Positions 26,087 to 35,009 of a stretch of 64,000 nt of DNA are shown piece by piece. The DNA lies in NCBI GenBank assembly GCA_042862465.1, contig JASTVH010000004.1:248001-312000 (forward strand), given 5' to 3'. The translations under genes and the position numbers were made by a program. The DNA is from JASTVH01 sp042862465. Its GTDB lineage: Bacteria > Pseudomonadota > Gammaproteobacteria > Pseudomonadales > Oleiphilaceae. Below the pieces are notes generated by a model. The model did not search any database, was not told where the DNA came from, and saw only the letters and a program-made list of their open reading frames with translations. Each line of letters opens with the position of its first letter. The first letter of the stretch is position 1.

Positions 26087-26685
26087 TGTGCGACCAACCC
26101 TTCCGCACGCATTGCACTTTTAACGCTCGGGCGGGCCGCCAGTCGCGTGCAGTAGGCATTCAGGGACGGCCAGTCCTTGAGGTCGATACCCGCTAAGCCA
26201 GACCAACTGCACACCACAAAAAGATAGGCATCGGCCACGGTGAAAGCATCGCCAACGAGGTAGGACCGTCCATCATCAAGCTGGGATTCCAGGTGGGCCA
26301 TATGGTGGACGATCGCCTCATACGCCACGCTGCGTTACGTCTCGGTTGCATCGATTTTAAAAAATGGTCCAAAAGCCTTATGCAGCTCCGAAGCTATATA
26401 GTTCAGGTGTTCCTGCATGCGGGCCTTTTCAAGCGTTTCCTTCGGAGGGATCAATGCAGTCGATTCCGCGAGGTACTGAAGAATTGCCGGGCCTTCGGTG
26501 AGCACCGCGTTGCCGATATCCAGCGCCGGGACATAGCCTTTGGGATTAATGGATCGGTAGTCGGTACCGTTTTCCGTGCGTTGAGTTTTCGTATCGACGG
26601 ACTCGAGCGTGAAATCAACGCCCAATTCTCGCAGTACGATATGGGAGGCGAGTGAGCAGGCACCGGGTTTGAAATACAGTTTCAT
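26083..26685 (-). pseudogene. gst: Glutathione S-transferase with one in-frame stop
   Basis: Read through, the frame gives 200 residues, the normal size for a GstA-type enzyme. The N-terminal thioredoxin-like domain is intact (MKLYFKPGACSLASHIVLRE, NPKGYVPAL, LTEGPAILQYLAE), and so is the C-terminal helical domain (GDAFTVADAYLFVV). A TAA at 26335-26337 interrupts the linker (ATET-stop-RSVAYE) with no frameshift. The 116-residue N-terminal product alone would lack the xenobiotic-binding domain. Either a recent nonsense mutation or a base-call error would explain this. Confidence 0.8.
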
Positions 26686-26813
26686 GGGTAGATTTCCTCT
26701 GTTGTGTAGCCGCGACAGGCTTGAACACGAATGAGGTTATCTCTGGGTATAAAAATAAAATAATATTGAGTTATGATTTAACCGATAAGTTTTTTGGATC
26801 ATTAAGAGGGGCG
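26686..26813. promoter_or_regulatory. Divergent control region, LysR gene and GST operon
   Basis: A 128-base AT-rich gap between divergent starts. TTAT-N8-ATAA (26737-26752) is an inverted repeat of the T-N11-A kind used by LysR regulators. Placement between the LysR gene and the operon fits autoregulation and control of the GST/NTF2/tautomerase genes. Confidence 0.5.
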
Positions 26814-27731
26814 ATGAAATTCGAACAACTGCGGGCTCTGGATGCCATTGTGACTCATGGCAGTTTTCGGAAGGCTTCTGAGATGCTCTACAAGTCCCAG
26901 CCTGCCTTGAGTCAGGCCATCAAGAGCCTGGAAGAGGAAATCGGCCTGACTCTGTTGTCCCGTGAAAGCTATCGCCCCGTGCTTACTCCTGCCGGACGGG
27001 CTTTTTACCGTCAAGCGCGCGCCGTATTGGGGCAGGTGCAATCGCTTTGGGAGTTGGCTGGCAAGCTATCTGCCAGTCAGGAAGCAGAGGTGCGACTTTC
27101 GGTGACCGCAACTTGTCCGCTGGGCCATCTGTTGTCCGTGATTGGCGATATCAAGAACGCGTTCCCTGCCACGGATATCCGCCTTATGTCTGACGCCATG
27201 GGAGGCAGTGCCGAGCGACTCATGGCGGGTGAAGCCGAACTCATCATCGCCACGCAGGACGGGCTGGCCGCAGAGTCGATTGTCGCGATTCCCTATACCA
27301 CGGTGAACATCATTCCTGTGGCGTGCCCCGACTATGGTCCGGCCCGCAGCCAGAAGCGCCTCAGTAACGCTGAAATGCGGTCCTTTGTGCAGGTGGCGGT
27401 TGCGGGTACGGGGCAGGGGCAGTATGACCAGAGCAGGGACATCGTGCCCGATGCTCTTCGTTGGACTGTTTCGGATTTCGCCGCCAAAAAAGAAATCGTC
27501 CTCTCTGGCATGGGATGGGGCGGTCTACCGGAACATCTGATAGCTTCCGAGCTGGAGACCGGAGCGCTGGTTCCGCTGAATTTGGAAGGCTACCCGGTGC
27601 GTCGTTCCCAACTGTACGTGATACGTCGCCGGGCGGGTGCGTTCGGTGTCGTTGCCAATGCGCTGTGGGAGAAACTGGCGTCGGACATCAGACTTCCGAT
27701 GCCCCCTCCAGCCACCCCTTCACCTGACTGA
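26814..27731 (+). CDS. LysR family transcriptional regulator
   Basis: A 305-residue regulator. The N-terminal winged helix (MKFEQLRALDAIVTHGSFRK, SQPALSQAIKSLEEEIG) is followed by a periplasmic-binding-like ligand domain (AEVRLSVTATCPLGHLLSVI). ATG 26814 has AGAGGGG just upstream; the longer frame from 26721 lacks features. The last 15 residues (RLPMPPPATPSPD and before) are encoded opposite the 3' end of algR, a 44-base convergent overlap. This suggests the original end was replaced when the islet arrived. It likely controls the divergent GST operon. Confidence 0.9.
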   Translation: MKFEQLRALDAIVTHGSFRKASEMLYKSQPALSQAIKSLEEEIGLTLLSRESYRPVLTPAGRAFYRQARAVLGQVQSLWELAGKLSASQEAEVRLSVTATCPLGHLLSVIGDIKNAFPATDIRLMSDAMGGSAERLMAGEAELIIATQDGLAAESIVAIPYTTVNIIPVACPDYGPARSQKRLSNAEMRSFVQVAVAGTGQGQYDQSRDIVPDALRWTVSDFAAKKEIVLSGMGWGGLPEHLIASELETGALVPLNLEGYPVRRSQLYVIRRRAGAFGVVANALWEKLASDIRLPMPPPATPSPD

Positions 27732-28425
27732 TATGCCGCCTGCTGACCGGCAGCTCCACGTCGCTGTCCCGCAGCACCGCGAAGGTCTGCCCATCCGGCT
27801 TGCGCTGCAGTCCGGTGAGGTAGCGGGTGCCCACCAGGGTATTGCGGTGGATACGCAGCAGGTCGTCCGGATAGCGTTCTTCCAGTTCCTTAAGGGAGAG
27901 GTCGGTGAGGCTTTCGCCCTGATCGTGGACCAGGGTGACGTATTTCTGCTCCGCCTGGCAGTAGCGGACGCGGGCCAGATCGATCAGTTCGGTGCCGCGC
28001 TGGCTGCGGATGGTGAGTTGGGGTGTGGGCTTGGCCTGGCGCAATTGCCCCAGTTGCACCCGGTTGATCCGTCCGGCCCGGGCCAGGGCGTCTTTGAGGG
28101 CATCGCGGCGGACCGGTTTGAGGAGGTAGTCTGCCGCGGCATGGCGAAAGGCCTCGATGGCGTACTGATCGTAGGCGGTGCAGAAGATGATGGCCGGCGG
28201 GTTGTGCATCTGGCTGAGCTGTGCGGCGGCCTCCATGCCGTCGGTGCCGGGCATGCGGATGTCGAGCAGCACGATGTCCGGCTGCCAGTCCGGCATCTGT
28301 TCCAGCAGTATGCGCCCGTCCCCGGCTTCGCCCACCACGCGGTAGTCGTCCAGCTCCTCGATCAGACGTCGCAGGCGCTGGCGGGCCAGGGGTTCGTCGT
28401 CGGTGATCACCACCCGATAGGTCAT
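27688..28425 (-). CDS. algR: Response regulator AlgR (LytTR type)
   Basis: A 245-residue two-component regulator. The receiver domain has the acidic pocket DDEP at 9-12, the phospho-acceptor D55 in VLLDIRMPG, and K in YLLKPV. The C-terminal LytTR DNA-binding domain includes YVTLVHDQGESLTDLSLKEL and RIHRNTLV. In Pseudomonas AlgR governs alginate, twitching and virulence genes with the kinase AlgZ. The start overlaps the algZ stop (ATGA). The 3' end overlaps the LysR gene of the neighbouring islet. Confidence 0.95.
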   Translation of the reverse strand: MTYRVVITDDEPLARQRLRRLIEELDDYRVVGEAGDGRILLEQMPDWQPDIVLLDIRMPGTDGMEAAAQLSQMHNPPAIIFCTAYDQYAIEAFRHAAADYLLKPVRRDALKDALARAGRINRVQLGQLRQAKPTPQLTIRSQRGTELIDLARVRYCQAEQKYVTLVHDQGESLTDLSLKELEERYPDDLLRIHRNTLVGTRYLTGLQRKPDGQTFAVLRDSDVELPVSRRHISQVKGWLEGASEV

Positions 28426-29477
28426 GACACTTCCCTCAACGGTTTGCGTGGCAGTCGCAGGGTCACGGTGTACCACCCTTCATGGTAGCTGGATTTGAGC
28501 ACTGCCTGGTCGCCGAACAGGGCGGCCAAGCGTGCACGGATGTTTTCCAGGGCAATACGGTTACCGTGGTGATGGCGGGTCTCCGCCCGGGGCAGGGGAT
28601 TGCGGACCAGCACATAGACGCTGTTGCGGTTGAGCTGGGTCTCGATCTGCAGAGTGCCTCCCTCCGGGAAGGGCTGAATGCCATGGTAGACCGCGTTCTC
28701 CACCAGTGGCTGTAGTGTCAGCGGCGGCAGGGCCTGGTCGCCGGCAGAGGCATCCAGCAGCCACTCCACCTGCAGTCGCTCACCCAGGCGCAGGGTCTCC
28801 ACCGCCAGATACTGGCGGCACAGGTGCAGTTCCTGGTCCAGGGTGATCAGTTCGTCGTCGTTACGCAGGCTGGCGCGGAAAATCTCGGACAGGTCCAGCA
28901 CCGCATCCTCGGCCTTGTCCGGGTCGCTGGCGATCAGGGAGGCGATGCTGTTGAGGCTGTTGAACAGGAAGTGCGGCTGGATGCGCGCCTGCAGGGCGGC
29001 GATCTTGGCCTGCAGGCTGGACTGGCGCTGGGCCTGCCACTGGTGTTGCAGGTAGAAATAGCGCAGGACCAGCAGGGTGACCAGCGCCGCGATAAGCAGG
29101 TTGCGGCCCCATTGCACCGGGTCCAGCGATTGCCGGGTCCCCTGGCCGAGGATCAGCGTATCGGCCAGGTAGGTGAATAGCCCGACATCGGCCAGTACCA
29201 GCAACAGCACGGCTATTGTCACCTGGGCCGGATTGAAACGGGCCAGCCAGGGGCGCAGCAGGCAGATCAGGGCCGCACTGGTGAGCACGGTCCACTGCAT
29301 CAGCAGTGACACCAGCCCGAGAAAATCCCAGTCCAGCCAGTTGCTGCCGCCGCGCACCAGCGCAAACAGCAGCGCCACCAGCTCCGTGGTAATCAGCAAA
29401 AGGAAGACCGCCCGGACCCGGCACAGGTCGGGAATAAAGAGGCTGTCTGCCGTTATCGGGCCTTCGTTTTCAGCCAT
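28422..29477 (-). CDS. algZ: Sensor histidine kinase AlgZ/FimS
   Basis: A 351-residue kinase of the LytS/His_kinase type. Several N-terminal membrane helices (about residues 22-140) are followed by the H-box QARIQPHFLFNSLNSIASLI with H169, and an ATPase domain with N-box LVENAVYHG and GNRIALENIRARL. It pairs with algR, which it overlaps by 4 bases. The G boxes are reduced, as in FimS relatives. ATG 29477 is preferred over the GTG one codon earlier. Confidence 0.94.
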   Translation of the reverse strand: MAENEGPITADSLFIPDLCRVRAVFLLLITTELVALLFALVRGGSNWLDWDFLGLVSLLMQWTVLTSAALICLLRPWLARFNPAQVTIAVLLLVLADVGLFTYLADTLILGQGTRQSLDPVQWGRNLLIAALVTLLVLRYFYLQHQWQAQRQSSLQAKIAALQARIQPHFLFNSLNSIASLIASDPDKAEDAVLDLSEIFRASLRNDDELITLDQELHLCRQYLAVETLRLGERLQVEWLLDASAGDQALPPLTLQPLVENAVYHGIQPFPEGGTLQIETQLNRNSVYVLVRNPLPRAETRHHHGNRIALENIRARLAALFGDQAVLKSSYHEGWYTVTLRLPRKPLREVS

Positions 29478-29561
29478 CACAGGGGCCTTCGCTTATGCCT
29501 GAGGAAAGGGGGTGGTATAATCGCCGCCCCGCGCCAAACGTTCACCGAGGAAGGATAGACC

Positions 29562-30959
29562 ATGAGCGACGACCACAAGTCAGCCGAGAAGCCCTGGGGA
29601 GGGCGTTTTACCGAACCGACCGACGCGTTTGTGGAACGCTTCACAGCCTCGGTGGGCTTCGACCAGCGACTTTACCACCATGACATCCTGGGCTCGAAGG
29701 CCCACGCGCGCATGCTGGCCAAGGTGGGCGTGCTCACGGACGACGAGCGGGACCAGATCCTGGCCGGGCTGGACGAGATCAAGGCCGAGGTCGAGGCCGG
29801 CCAGTTTCAGTGGTCGGTGACGCTGGAAGACGTGCACATGAACATCGAGGCGCGCCTGACCGACAAGATTGGCATTACCGGCAAGAAGCTGCACACCGGG
29901 CGTTCCCGCAACGATCAGGTGGCCACCGACATCCGCCTCTACCTGCGTGACGAGATCGACGCCATCGGCGAGGAGCTGACCCGCCTGCGCGAAGGCCTGC
30001 TGAACCTGGCCGAGCAGGAAGCGGATACCATCATGCCCGGCTTTACCCACCTGCAGACCGCCCAGCCGGTCACCTTCGGCCATCATATGCTGGCCTGGTA
30101 CGAAATGCTCGAACGCGACCATGAGCGCCTGCTGGACTGCCGCAAGCGGGTCAACATCATGCCGCTCGGCGCGGCGGCCCTGGCGGGAACCACCTATCCC
30201 ATCGACCGCAACTACACCGCCGAGCTGCTGGGCTTCGATCGCCCCACCGAGAATTCCCTGGATTCGGTCAGCGACCGCGATTTCGCCATCGAATTCTGCA
30301 GCTTCGCGGCGCTGCTGATGACCCACATGTCCCGCTTCAGCGAAGAGCTGGTGCTGTGGACCTCGGCCCAGTTTGATTTTATCGACCTGCCGGATCGCTT
30401 CTGCACCGGTTCCTCGATCATGCCGCAGAAGAAGAACCCGGACGTGCCGGAACTGGTGCGCGGCAAGACCGGTCGGGTGAACGGCCACCTGATTTCCCTG
30501 CTGACCCTGATGAAAGGCCAGCCCCTGGCCTATAACAAGGACAATCAGGAGGACAAGGAGCCGCTGTTCGACACCGTCGATACCGTCAAGGGCTCGCTCA
30601 AGGCGTTTGCCGACATGGTGCCGGCCATCAAGGTCAAGGCCGACCAGACCCGCCTTGCCGCACGCAAGGGGTTCTCCACGGCGACCGATCTGGCCGACTA
30701 CCTGGTCAAGAAGGGGGTGCCGTTCCGGGATGCTCATGAAATCGTGGGTAAGGCAGTGGGGCATGCCATCGCCGAGCGCTGCGATCTGGCGGACCTGAGC
30801 CTGGCGGATCTGCAAACGTTTTCGGAGACCATCGGTGAGGATGTGTTTGAGGTGTTGACGCTGGAAGGTTCTGTGGGTGCGCGGGACCATGTCGGCGGTA
30901 CTGCACCGGCACAGGTCCGGTCCGCCGTGGCGCGAGCCCGTCAGCGCATGGGGGTGTGA
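29562..30959 (+). CDS. argH: Argininosuccinate lyase ArgH
   Basis: A 465-residue enzyme releasing fumarate from argininosuccinate in arginine synthesis. The superfamily signature GSSIMPQKKNPDVPE is present, as are TGRSRNDQVATD and GFTHLQTAQPVTFGHH. Divergent from algZ with 84 bases between, as in Pseudomonas. Ribosome-binding site AGGAAGGA before ATG 29562. A GC hairpin follows at 30967. Confidence 0.97.
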   Translation: MSDDHKSAEKPWGGRFTEPTDAFVERFTASVGFDQRLYHHDILGSKAHARMLAKVGVLTDDERDQILAGLDEIKAEVEAGQFQWSVTLEDVHMNIEARLTDKIGITGKKLHTGRSRNDQVATDIRLYLRDEIDAIGEELTRLREGLLNLAEQEADTIMPGFTHLQTAQPVTFGHHMLAWYEMLERDHERLLDCRKRVNIMPLGAAALAGTTYPIDRNYTAELLGFDRPTENSLDSVSDRDFAIEFCSFAALLMTHMSRFSEELVLWTSAQFDFIDLPDRFCTGSSIMPQKKNPDVPELVRGKTGRVNGHLISLLTLMKGQPLAYNKDNQEDKEPLFDTVDTVKGSLKAFADMVPAIKVKADQTRLAARKGFSTATDLADYLVKKGVPFRDAHEIVGKAVGHAIAERCDLADLSLADLQTFSETIGEDVFEVLTLEGSVGARDHVGGTAPAQVRSAVARARQRMGV

Positions 30960-30966
30960 CACACCG

Positions 30967-30993
30967 GGGGCGGCGCTTATGCTGCGCCGCCCC
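30967..30993. terminator. Hairpin terminator between argH and a convergent gene
   Basis: A perfect 10-bp stem GGGGCGGCGC (30967-30976) with GCGCCGCCCC (30984-30993) and a 7-base loop. It sits between convergent stops. The T-run is weak (GGGGTTATT). Confidence 0.65.
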
Positions 30994-30998
30994 TGGGG

Positions 30999-31727
30999 TT
31001 ATTCCTTGATGTCGAGGATCTTGTTGTACTCGCCGCTGGCCTTGAGGGCAGCGATGCCCTTGTTGAAGGTGTCAATGACCTTCTGGGCGCGCGGATTGGC
31101 CTTGCCCACGATCAGGTGATAGGGATTGCTCTTGATCGGTTTGGGGTTGTAGTCGACCTGGTCGGCCACCCCGACTTCGCTGGCCAGTTGCTGGCCCACC
31201 AGCAGTTCTTCCATCACCCCGTCCAATCGTCCTGCGGCCAGTTTCTTGTAGTTGTTTTCCGGTGAACCGACGCGCTCGATGGTGTAGCCGTTGTCCTCGG
31301 TGACGAAGGCATAGTCATAGCCCACCACACCGCCGAGCTTGAGGCCTTTGAGATCCTCCTTGTTCGGCCATTCCACCGGCTTGTCCTTGTTATAAAAAAC
31401 CACGGTCTTGAGATCGATCACCGGATCGCTGTAAAGAAAGTCCTGGGCCCGTTCGTCGTTGTAGCTCCAGACGATGGAGCCATCGAGGTCTGCGTTCTTG
31501 GCCATTTGGAAGCCGCGTTTCCAGGGATAGTATTCGTACTTTACGTCCCAGCCCTGGTTCTCGAAGGCCGCCTTCACCAGGCGGGCCACCGGGCCGCCAC
31601 CGGGGAGATCTTTGCCCAGATAGGGCTTCCAGTCACCGTTGGCCAGCGCCACCGTTTCACTCCAGGCGGTGGTGCTGAACAGGCCGATCAGGATCATCAG
31701 AAAAGAAAAGGTTATGCGTTTCAACAT
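30999..31727 (-). CDS. Periplasmic solute-binding protein, family 3
   Basis: A 242-residue protein with a Sec signal peptide (cleavage near TAWSE) and a family 3 extracellular solute-binding fold: WKPYLGKDLPGGGPVARLVK, DLDGSIVWSYNDERAQDFLY and NYKKLAAGRLDGVMEELLVG. Such proteins bind amino acids or similar polar compounds. No permease or ATPase gene lies nearby, so it may be an orphan sensor or serve a distant transporter. Confidence 0.85.
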   Translation of the reverse strand: MLKRITFSFLMILIGLFSTTAWSETVALANGDWKPYLGKDLPGGGPVARLVKAAFENQGWDVKYEYYPWKRGFQMAKNADLDGSIVWSYNDERAQDFLYSDPVIDLKTVVFYNKDKPVEWPNKEDLKGLKLGGVVGYDYAFVTEDNGYTIERVGSPENNYKKLAAGRLDGVMEELLVGQQLASEVGVADQVDYNPKPIKSNPYHLIVGKANPRAQKVIDTFNKGIAALKASGEYNKILDIKE

Positions 31728-31876
31728 GACGGGACACTCCGTGGAGAAGAAGGGAATGTGAACTCAATCACAGTGTAGTTGGTCCCCGGCAGATTTCCTG
31801 CCCCTCGCCATCCCGGCCCCTCAACCCCGGGCCGGGGCTGATAGACTGTTGCCATCATGATTCGCTGAGTTGCTCT

Positions 31877-32473
31877 ATGGCTGCCGGAAAGACCTTGTCG
31901 CCCTCTCTGCATCGTTGGCTGCTGCCCCTGGTGCTCTCGCTGCTGGCGGTATTGCTGCAGATGTCTCCCTGGCTGGACCTCCTGCGCTATCAGCGCTCCG
32001 CGGTTGAGGCGGGAGAATGGTGGCGGCTGCTGACCGCCCATGGGGTGCACTTGGGATACTGGCACCTGCTGCTGAACCTTCTCGGCCTCTGGCTGGTGTG
32101 GGAACTGGTCGGAGAGGCCCTGAGCAACGTGCGCTGGCTGTTGACCCTCGCTATTGTGGCGCTGGGAACGTCAGTGGGCCTTTACCTCGGGCATCCGCAG
32201 CTGCAGTGGTATGTGGGGCTGTCCGGGGTTCTGCATGGGCTGCTGGTGGCCGGCGCCCTGGGCATGCTGTCGCGGCAGCCGGTGCTGGCGCTGGCACTGC
32301 TGGGTATCGTGACGGTCAAGGTGGGGCTGGAAATGCTGGGGATCGCCGATAGTGGCGTGGCCGAGCTGATCGGGGGGCGAGTGATTTACGCCGCTCACCT
32401 CTATGGGGCGGTCAGCGGCGCGGTTGTCGGGGTGGCCTGGATGTCGCTGGAGCGTCTCGCGCTCAGGGCTTAG
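31877..32473 (+). CDS. rrtA: Rhombosortase RrtA
   Basis: A 198-residue membrane serine protease of the rhomboid family. The catalytic motif is G-L-S116-G-V-L-H-G, the second catalytic residue is likely H174 in YAAHLYGAVSGA, and HLGYWHLLLNLLGLW is the conserved early helix. The short six-helix form and lack of an extra domain fit rhombosortase, which cleaves GlyGly-CTERM tails of secreted proteins. No such tail was recognised among the proteins in this window. It overlaps the next convergent gene by 11 bases. Confidence 0.85.
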   Translation: MAAGKTLSPSLHRWLLPLVLSLLAVLLQMSPWLDLLRYQRSAVEAGEWWRLLTAHGVHLGYWHLLLNLLGLWLVWELVGEALSNVRWLLTLAIVALGTSVGLYLGHPQLQWYVGLSGVLHGLLVAGALGMLSRQPVLALALLGIVTVKVGLEMLGIADSGVAELIGGRVIYAAHLYGAVSGAVVGVAWMSLERLALRA

Positions 32474-34913
32474 GGTAGTGCCCCTCCAGTGACACCGAGA
32501 CCGGTGCCAGCTCCTCCAGGGGACGCGGCGGTGCCAGACGGTAACCCTGGCCGAAATGAATACCCAGCTGGCGTACCTCGCGAAGTGCCTCATCGTCTTC
32601 GATAAACTGGGCAATGGTCAGCCGGCCGCTGACTTCCGCCACCTTGTGCAGCGCCTCGACCATCACCAGCTGCACCGGGTCCTTGCGCACCGATTTCATC
32701 AGGCGGCCATCCAGCTTGATCACATCCACCGGCAGCTGGGCGATCAGGGCGTAGCTCTGGCCCGCTCCCCCCGTACCGTCCAGCGCCACTTTGCAGCCCA
32801 GGGACTGCAGGGCCTTACAGGCGGTCAGCACCTCTTCCGGGTTGCGGGCCGCATCGGACTCGGCGATCTCGAAGCAGAAGCGGTCCGGCGGGAAGGGGCA
32901 GCTCTGCAGCAGTTCCGCCACAGTTTCGGGGAAGCTATCGTCCTGCAGGCTGGCCAGTGAGACGTTGAAGCTGCAGAGCTTGAGTCGGGGCTCCAGCAAC
33001 GGGTGCCGGGCCAGCCAGGCGACGGTCTTGCGAATGACCGCCCGGTCCAGTTCCCGGGCCAGATCGAAGCGCTCGGCGATGGGCAGGAACTCGCTGGGCT
33101 CCCACAGGCCCGCCTGGGGGCCCTCGTCGATACGCAGTCGGGCGAAGATTTCGATGTAGTCGCCCCAGGTGACGCTGGCGATGGGGCGGATGGCCTGATA
33201 GAAGAGTTCGACGGCGTCCTCGTGGATACGCTCCTGCAACTGCTGCACCAGCCGGCGGGCCTCGTCCTCGGCCACCTCGATGGCCTTGTCGCGGTGCACG
33301 TGAATGCGCGCCCGGCCGGCGTTCTTGGCGGTCTGGCAGAGGTCGGCCGCGAGGGCCAGTAGCTGTTCGGCATCGAACTGGTCCGGATGATTGATGGCCA
33401 CCAGGCCGCCGCTGACCGTGGTGCTCAGGGTCTTTCCGCGCCAGTCGAAGCGGAAGGAGCGGATGACGTCGAACAGGGTATCGGACACGCTGCGGGCCTC
33501 GGTGTCGCCGCAGTTATCCAGCAGCACGGCGAACTTGTCGCCGCCGATGCGGGCCAGGGCATCGCGCTGGCGCACCCGCGAGGCCAGCAGATTGGCCAGC
33601 TCGCGGATATAGCGGTCGCAGGCACTGGCGCCATGCTCCTCGTTCATCTGGGTAAAACCGTCCAGATCCAGGTACAGCAGCGAGTGCACATTGCCCTTGT
33701 CGGCGGCGATGCGCAGGCCCCGCTTGAGGCGGGCAATGAATTCGCGGCGATTGAGCAGGCCGGTCATGGGGTCGTGGCGGCTGAGGTAGTTGAGGTTGTC
33801 CGCCACCCGCAGGCGGGTGCTCATGTTATGGGCCACATGGGCGGCCCCGATCAGTTCGCCCTTGGCATCCGTCAGGCGGTGATAGTGGATCTCGTAGACC
33901 GGTAATTCCCGGTCCTGCTGCGCCAGGGGCATCTCCACGCAGAAGTCGTCGCGCTCGAACGCCCGCTCCCACAGGCGCTGATAAAGCCGCCGCTCGTTGG
34001 GGTTGTCCTGCAGCAGCTCCAGCAGATTGTCGCCGACTTTCGGGCGCAGGCCGAAGGTGTTCTCGAACTGGTCGGCGTAGGTCTGGTTGAGAAAGATGAT
34101 GCTCAGGTCAGGGGCGACCGCGACGATCAGGTCATCGCTGGTGGACAGCAGGCCCTTGAGCAGCTGTTGCCAGTGCTCGGTGGCCTCCTGTTCCTCGCGG
34201 GTTTCGGTGATATCGATCAGGGTGCCGGCGACGCTCTGGATCTGTTCGCCCTGGCGCAGAGCCCGGCCGGTCAGGCGGACCCAGCGGCGGCGTTGCTGCC
34301 CGGTGAGCACCGGCAGCTCCAGGGTAAAGGGCTTGCCGCGCTGGATGCAGCGACGGATGGCGGCGCGCACTCGGGCCTGAGCCTCCTGGAAATAGAACAT
34401 GGCGTGATCCGGATCCACATCCTGGCCGCGGCGCAGGTCGAGGATGCGGTACATGCCGTCCGACCAGGCAATCTGGTTGCTACGGATATCCAGCTCCCAG
34501 ACGCCGAGTTGGCCGCTGTCCTCGACGATTTTCAGCAGTCTTTCGTCCAGAGGATCGTTGGCGCGGGAATGGATCATCGCCTCGCTGGCCTGGTCGGCGT
34601 CCATCTGGTTGACCCGCAGGCTCAGTATGCCGCTGAAAAAATAGCCCTCCTGGTGGCGGAAGGTGACCATGACGTCCTCGCCGCGTTCCAGCGGATCGAG
34701 GTTGAACGGCATCATGGGGTCGTCCTGGCGGGTAGCCACCAGTTGCCGGATGGGTTTGTCCCGCAAGTCGTAAGCGTCATAGCCGAACATGTGTTCGACA
34801 TTGGCGTCGGCCCAGATGATTCCGCCCTGGTCGTCCAGCCGTACCACCGCGCCGGGGGACTGCTTGGCTTCGAAGGCGTCGGATCTGTATCGTCGCAGGA
34901 GAATTTCTTTCAA
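32463..34913 (-). CDS. PAS protein with degenerate GGDEF and EAL domains
   Basis: About 816 residues with three PAS-type sensor domains (GAVVRLDDQGGIIWADANVE; GQLGVWELDIRSNQIAWSDG; DDLIVAVAPDLSIIFLNQTY). A GGDEF domain follows near residues 430-460 with GGDKF at the active site, then an EAL domain with EIFAR where EAL is expected, DGTGGAGQSY for the DDFG-TGYS loop and AQFIE for AEGVE. Both catalytic sites look lost, so it probably senses or binds cyclic-di-GMP. A TTG at 34913 with CAGGA upstream is the likeliest start. Longer forms would overlap divergent cyaA; the open frame runs to 35204. Confidence 0.8.
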   Translation of the reverse strand: MKEILLRRYRSDAFEAKQSPGAVVRLDDQGGIIWADANVEHMFGYDAYDLRDKPIRQLVATRQDDPMMPFNLDPLERGEDVMVTFRHQEGYFFSGILSLRVNQMDADQASEAMIHSRANDPLDERLLKIVEDSGQLGVWELDIRSNQIAWSDGMYRILDLRRGQDVDPDHAMFYFQEAQARVRAAIRRCIQRGKPFTLELPVLTGQQRRRWVRLTGRALRQGEQIQSVAGTLIDITETREEQEATEHWQQLLKGLLSTSDDLIVAVAPDLSIIFLNQTYADQFENTFGLRPKVGDNLLELLQDNPNERRLYQRLWERAFERDDFCVEMPLAQQDRELPVYEIHYHRLTDAKGELIGAAHVAHNMSTRLRVADNLNYLSRHDPMTGLLNRREFIARLKRGLRIAADKGNVHSLLYLDLDGFTQMNEEHGASACDRYIRELANLLASRVRQRDALARIGGDKFAVLLDNCGDTEARSVSDTLFDVIRSFRFDWRGKTLSTTVSGGLVAINHPDQFDAEQLLALAADLCQTAKNAGRARIHVHRDKAIEVAEDEARRLVQQLQERIHEDAVELFYQAIRPIASVTWGDYIEIFARLRIDEGPQAGLWEPSEFLPIAERFDLARELDRAVIRKTVAWLARHPLLEPRLKLCSFNVSLASLQDDSFPETVAELLQSCPFPPDRFCFEIAESDAARNPEEVLTACKALQSLGCKVALDGTGGAGQSYALIAQLPVDVIKLDGRLMKSVRKDPVQLVMVEALHKVAEVSGRLTIAQFIEDDEALREVRQLGIHFGQGYRLAPPRPLEELAPVSVSLEGHYPKP

Positions 34914-35009
34914 GTCCGGATCCTGATGTGCGTCTAAACTGAGGGAGTCAGGGAACCTGTTGTCAGTTCCCCGGACATCATAGCGGCATAACTCCCGGGA
35001 ACCAACGCG

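Larger units (their letters stand above)
24300..27687. other. Accessory islet between hemC and algR
   Basis: About 3.4 kb that is visibly richer in A and T than the flanks, with different codon use. It carries a broken toxin gene and its small partner, then a LysR gene divergent from tautomerase, NTF2-like and GST genes. In Pseudomonas algR and hemC are neighbours, so this stretch looks inserted. No integrase, direct repeats or tRNA are visible at its ends, and the boundaries given are approximate. Confidence 0.6.

Noticed and set aside
29580..30962. 460-codon frame opposite argH
   Set aside because: Antisense of a well-supported gene, composition typical of a shadow.
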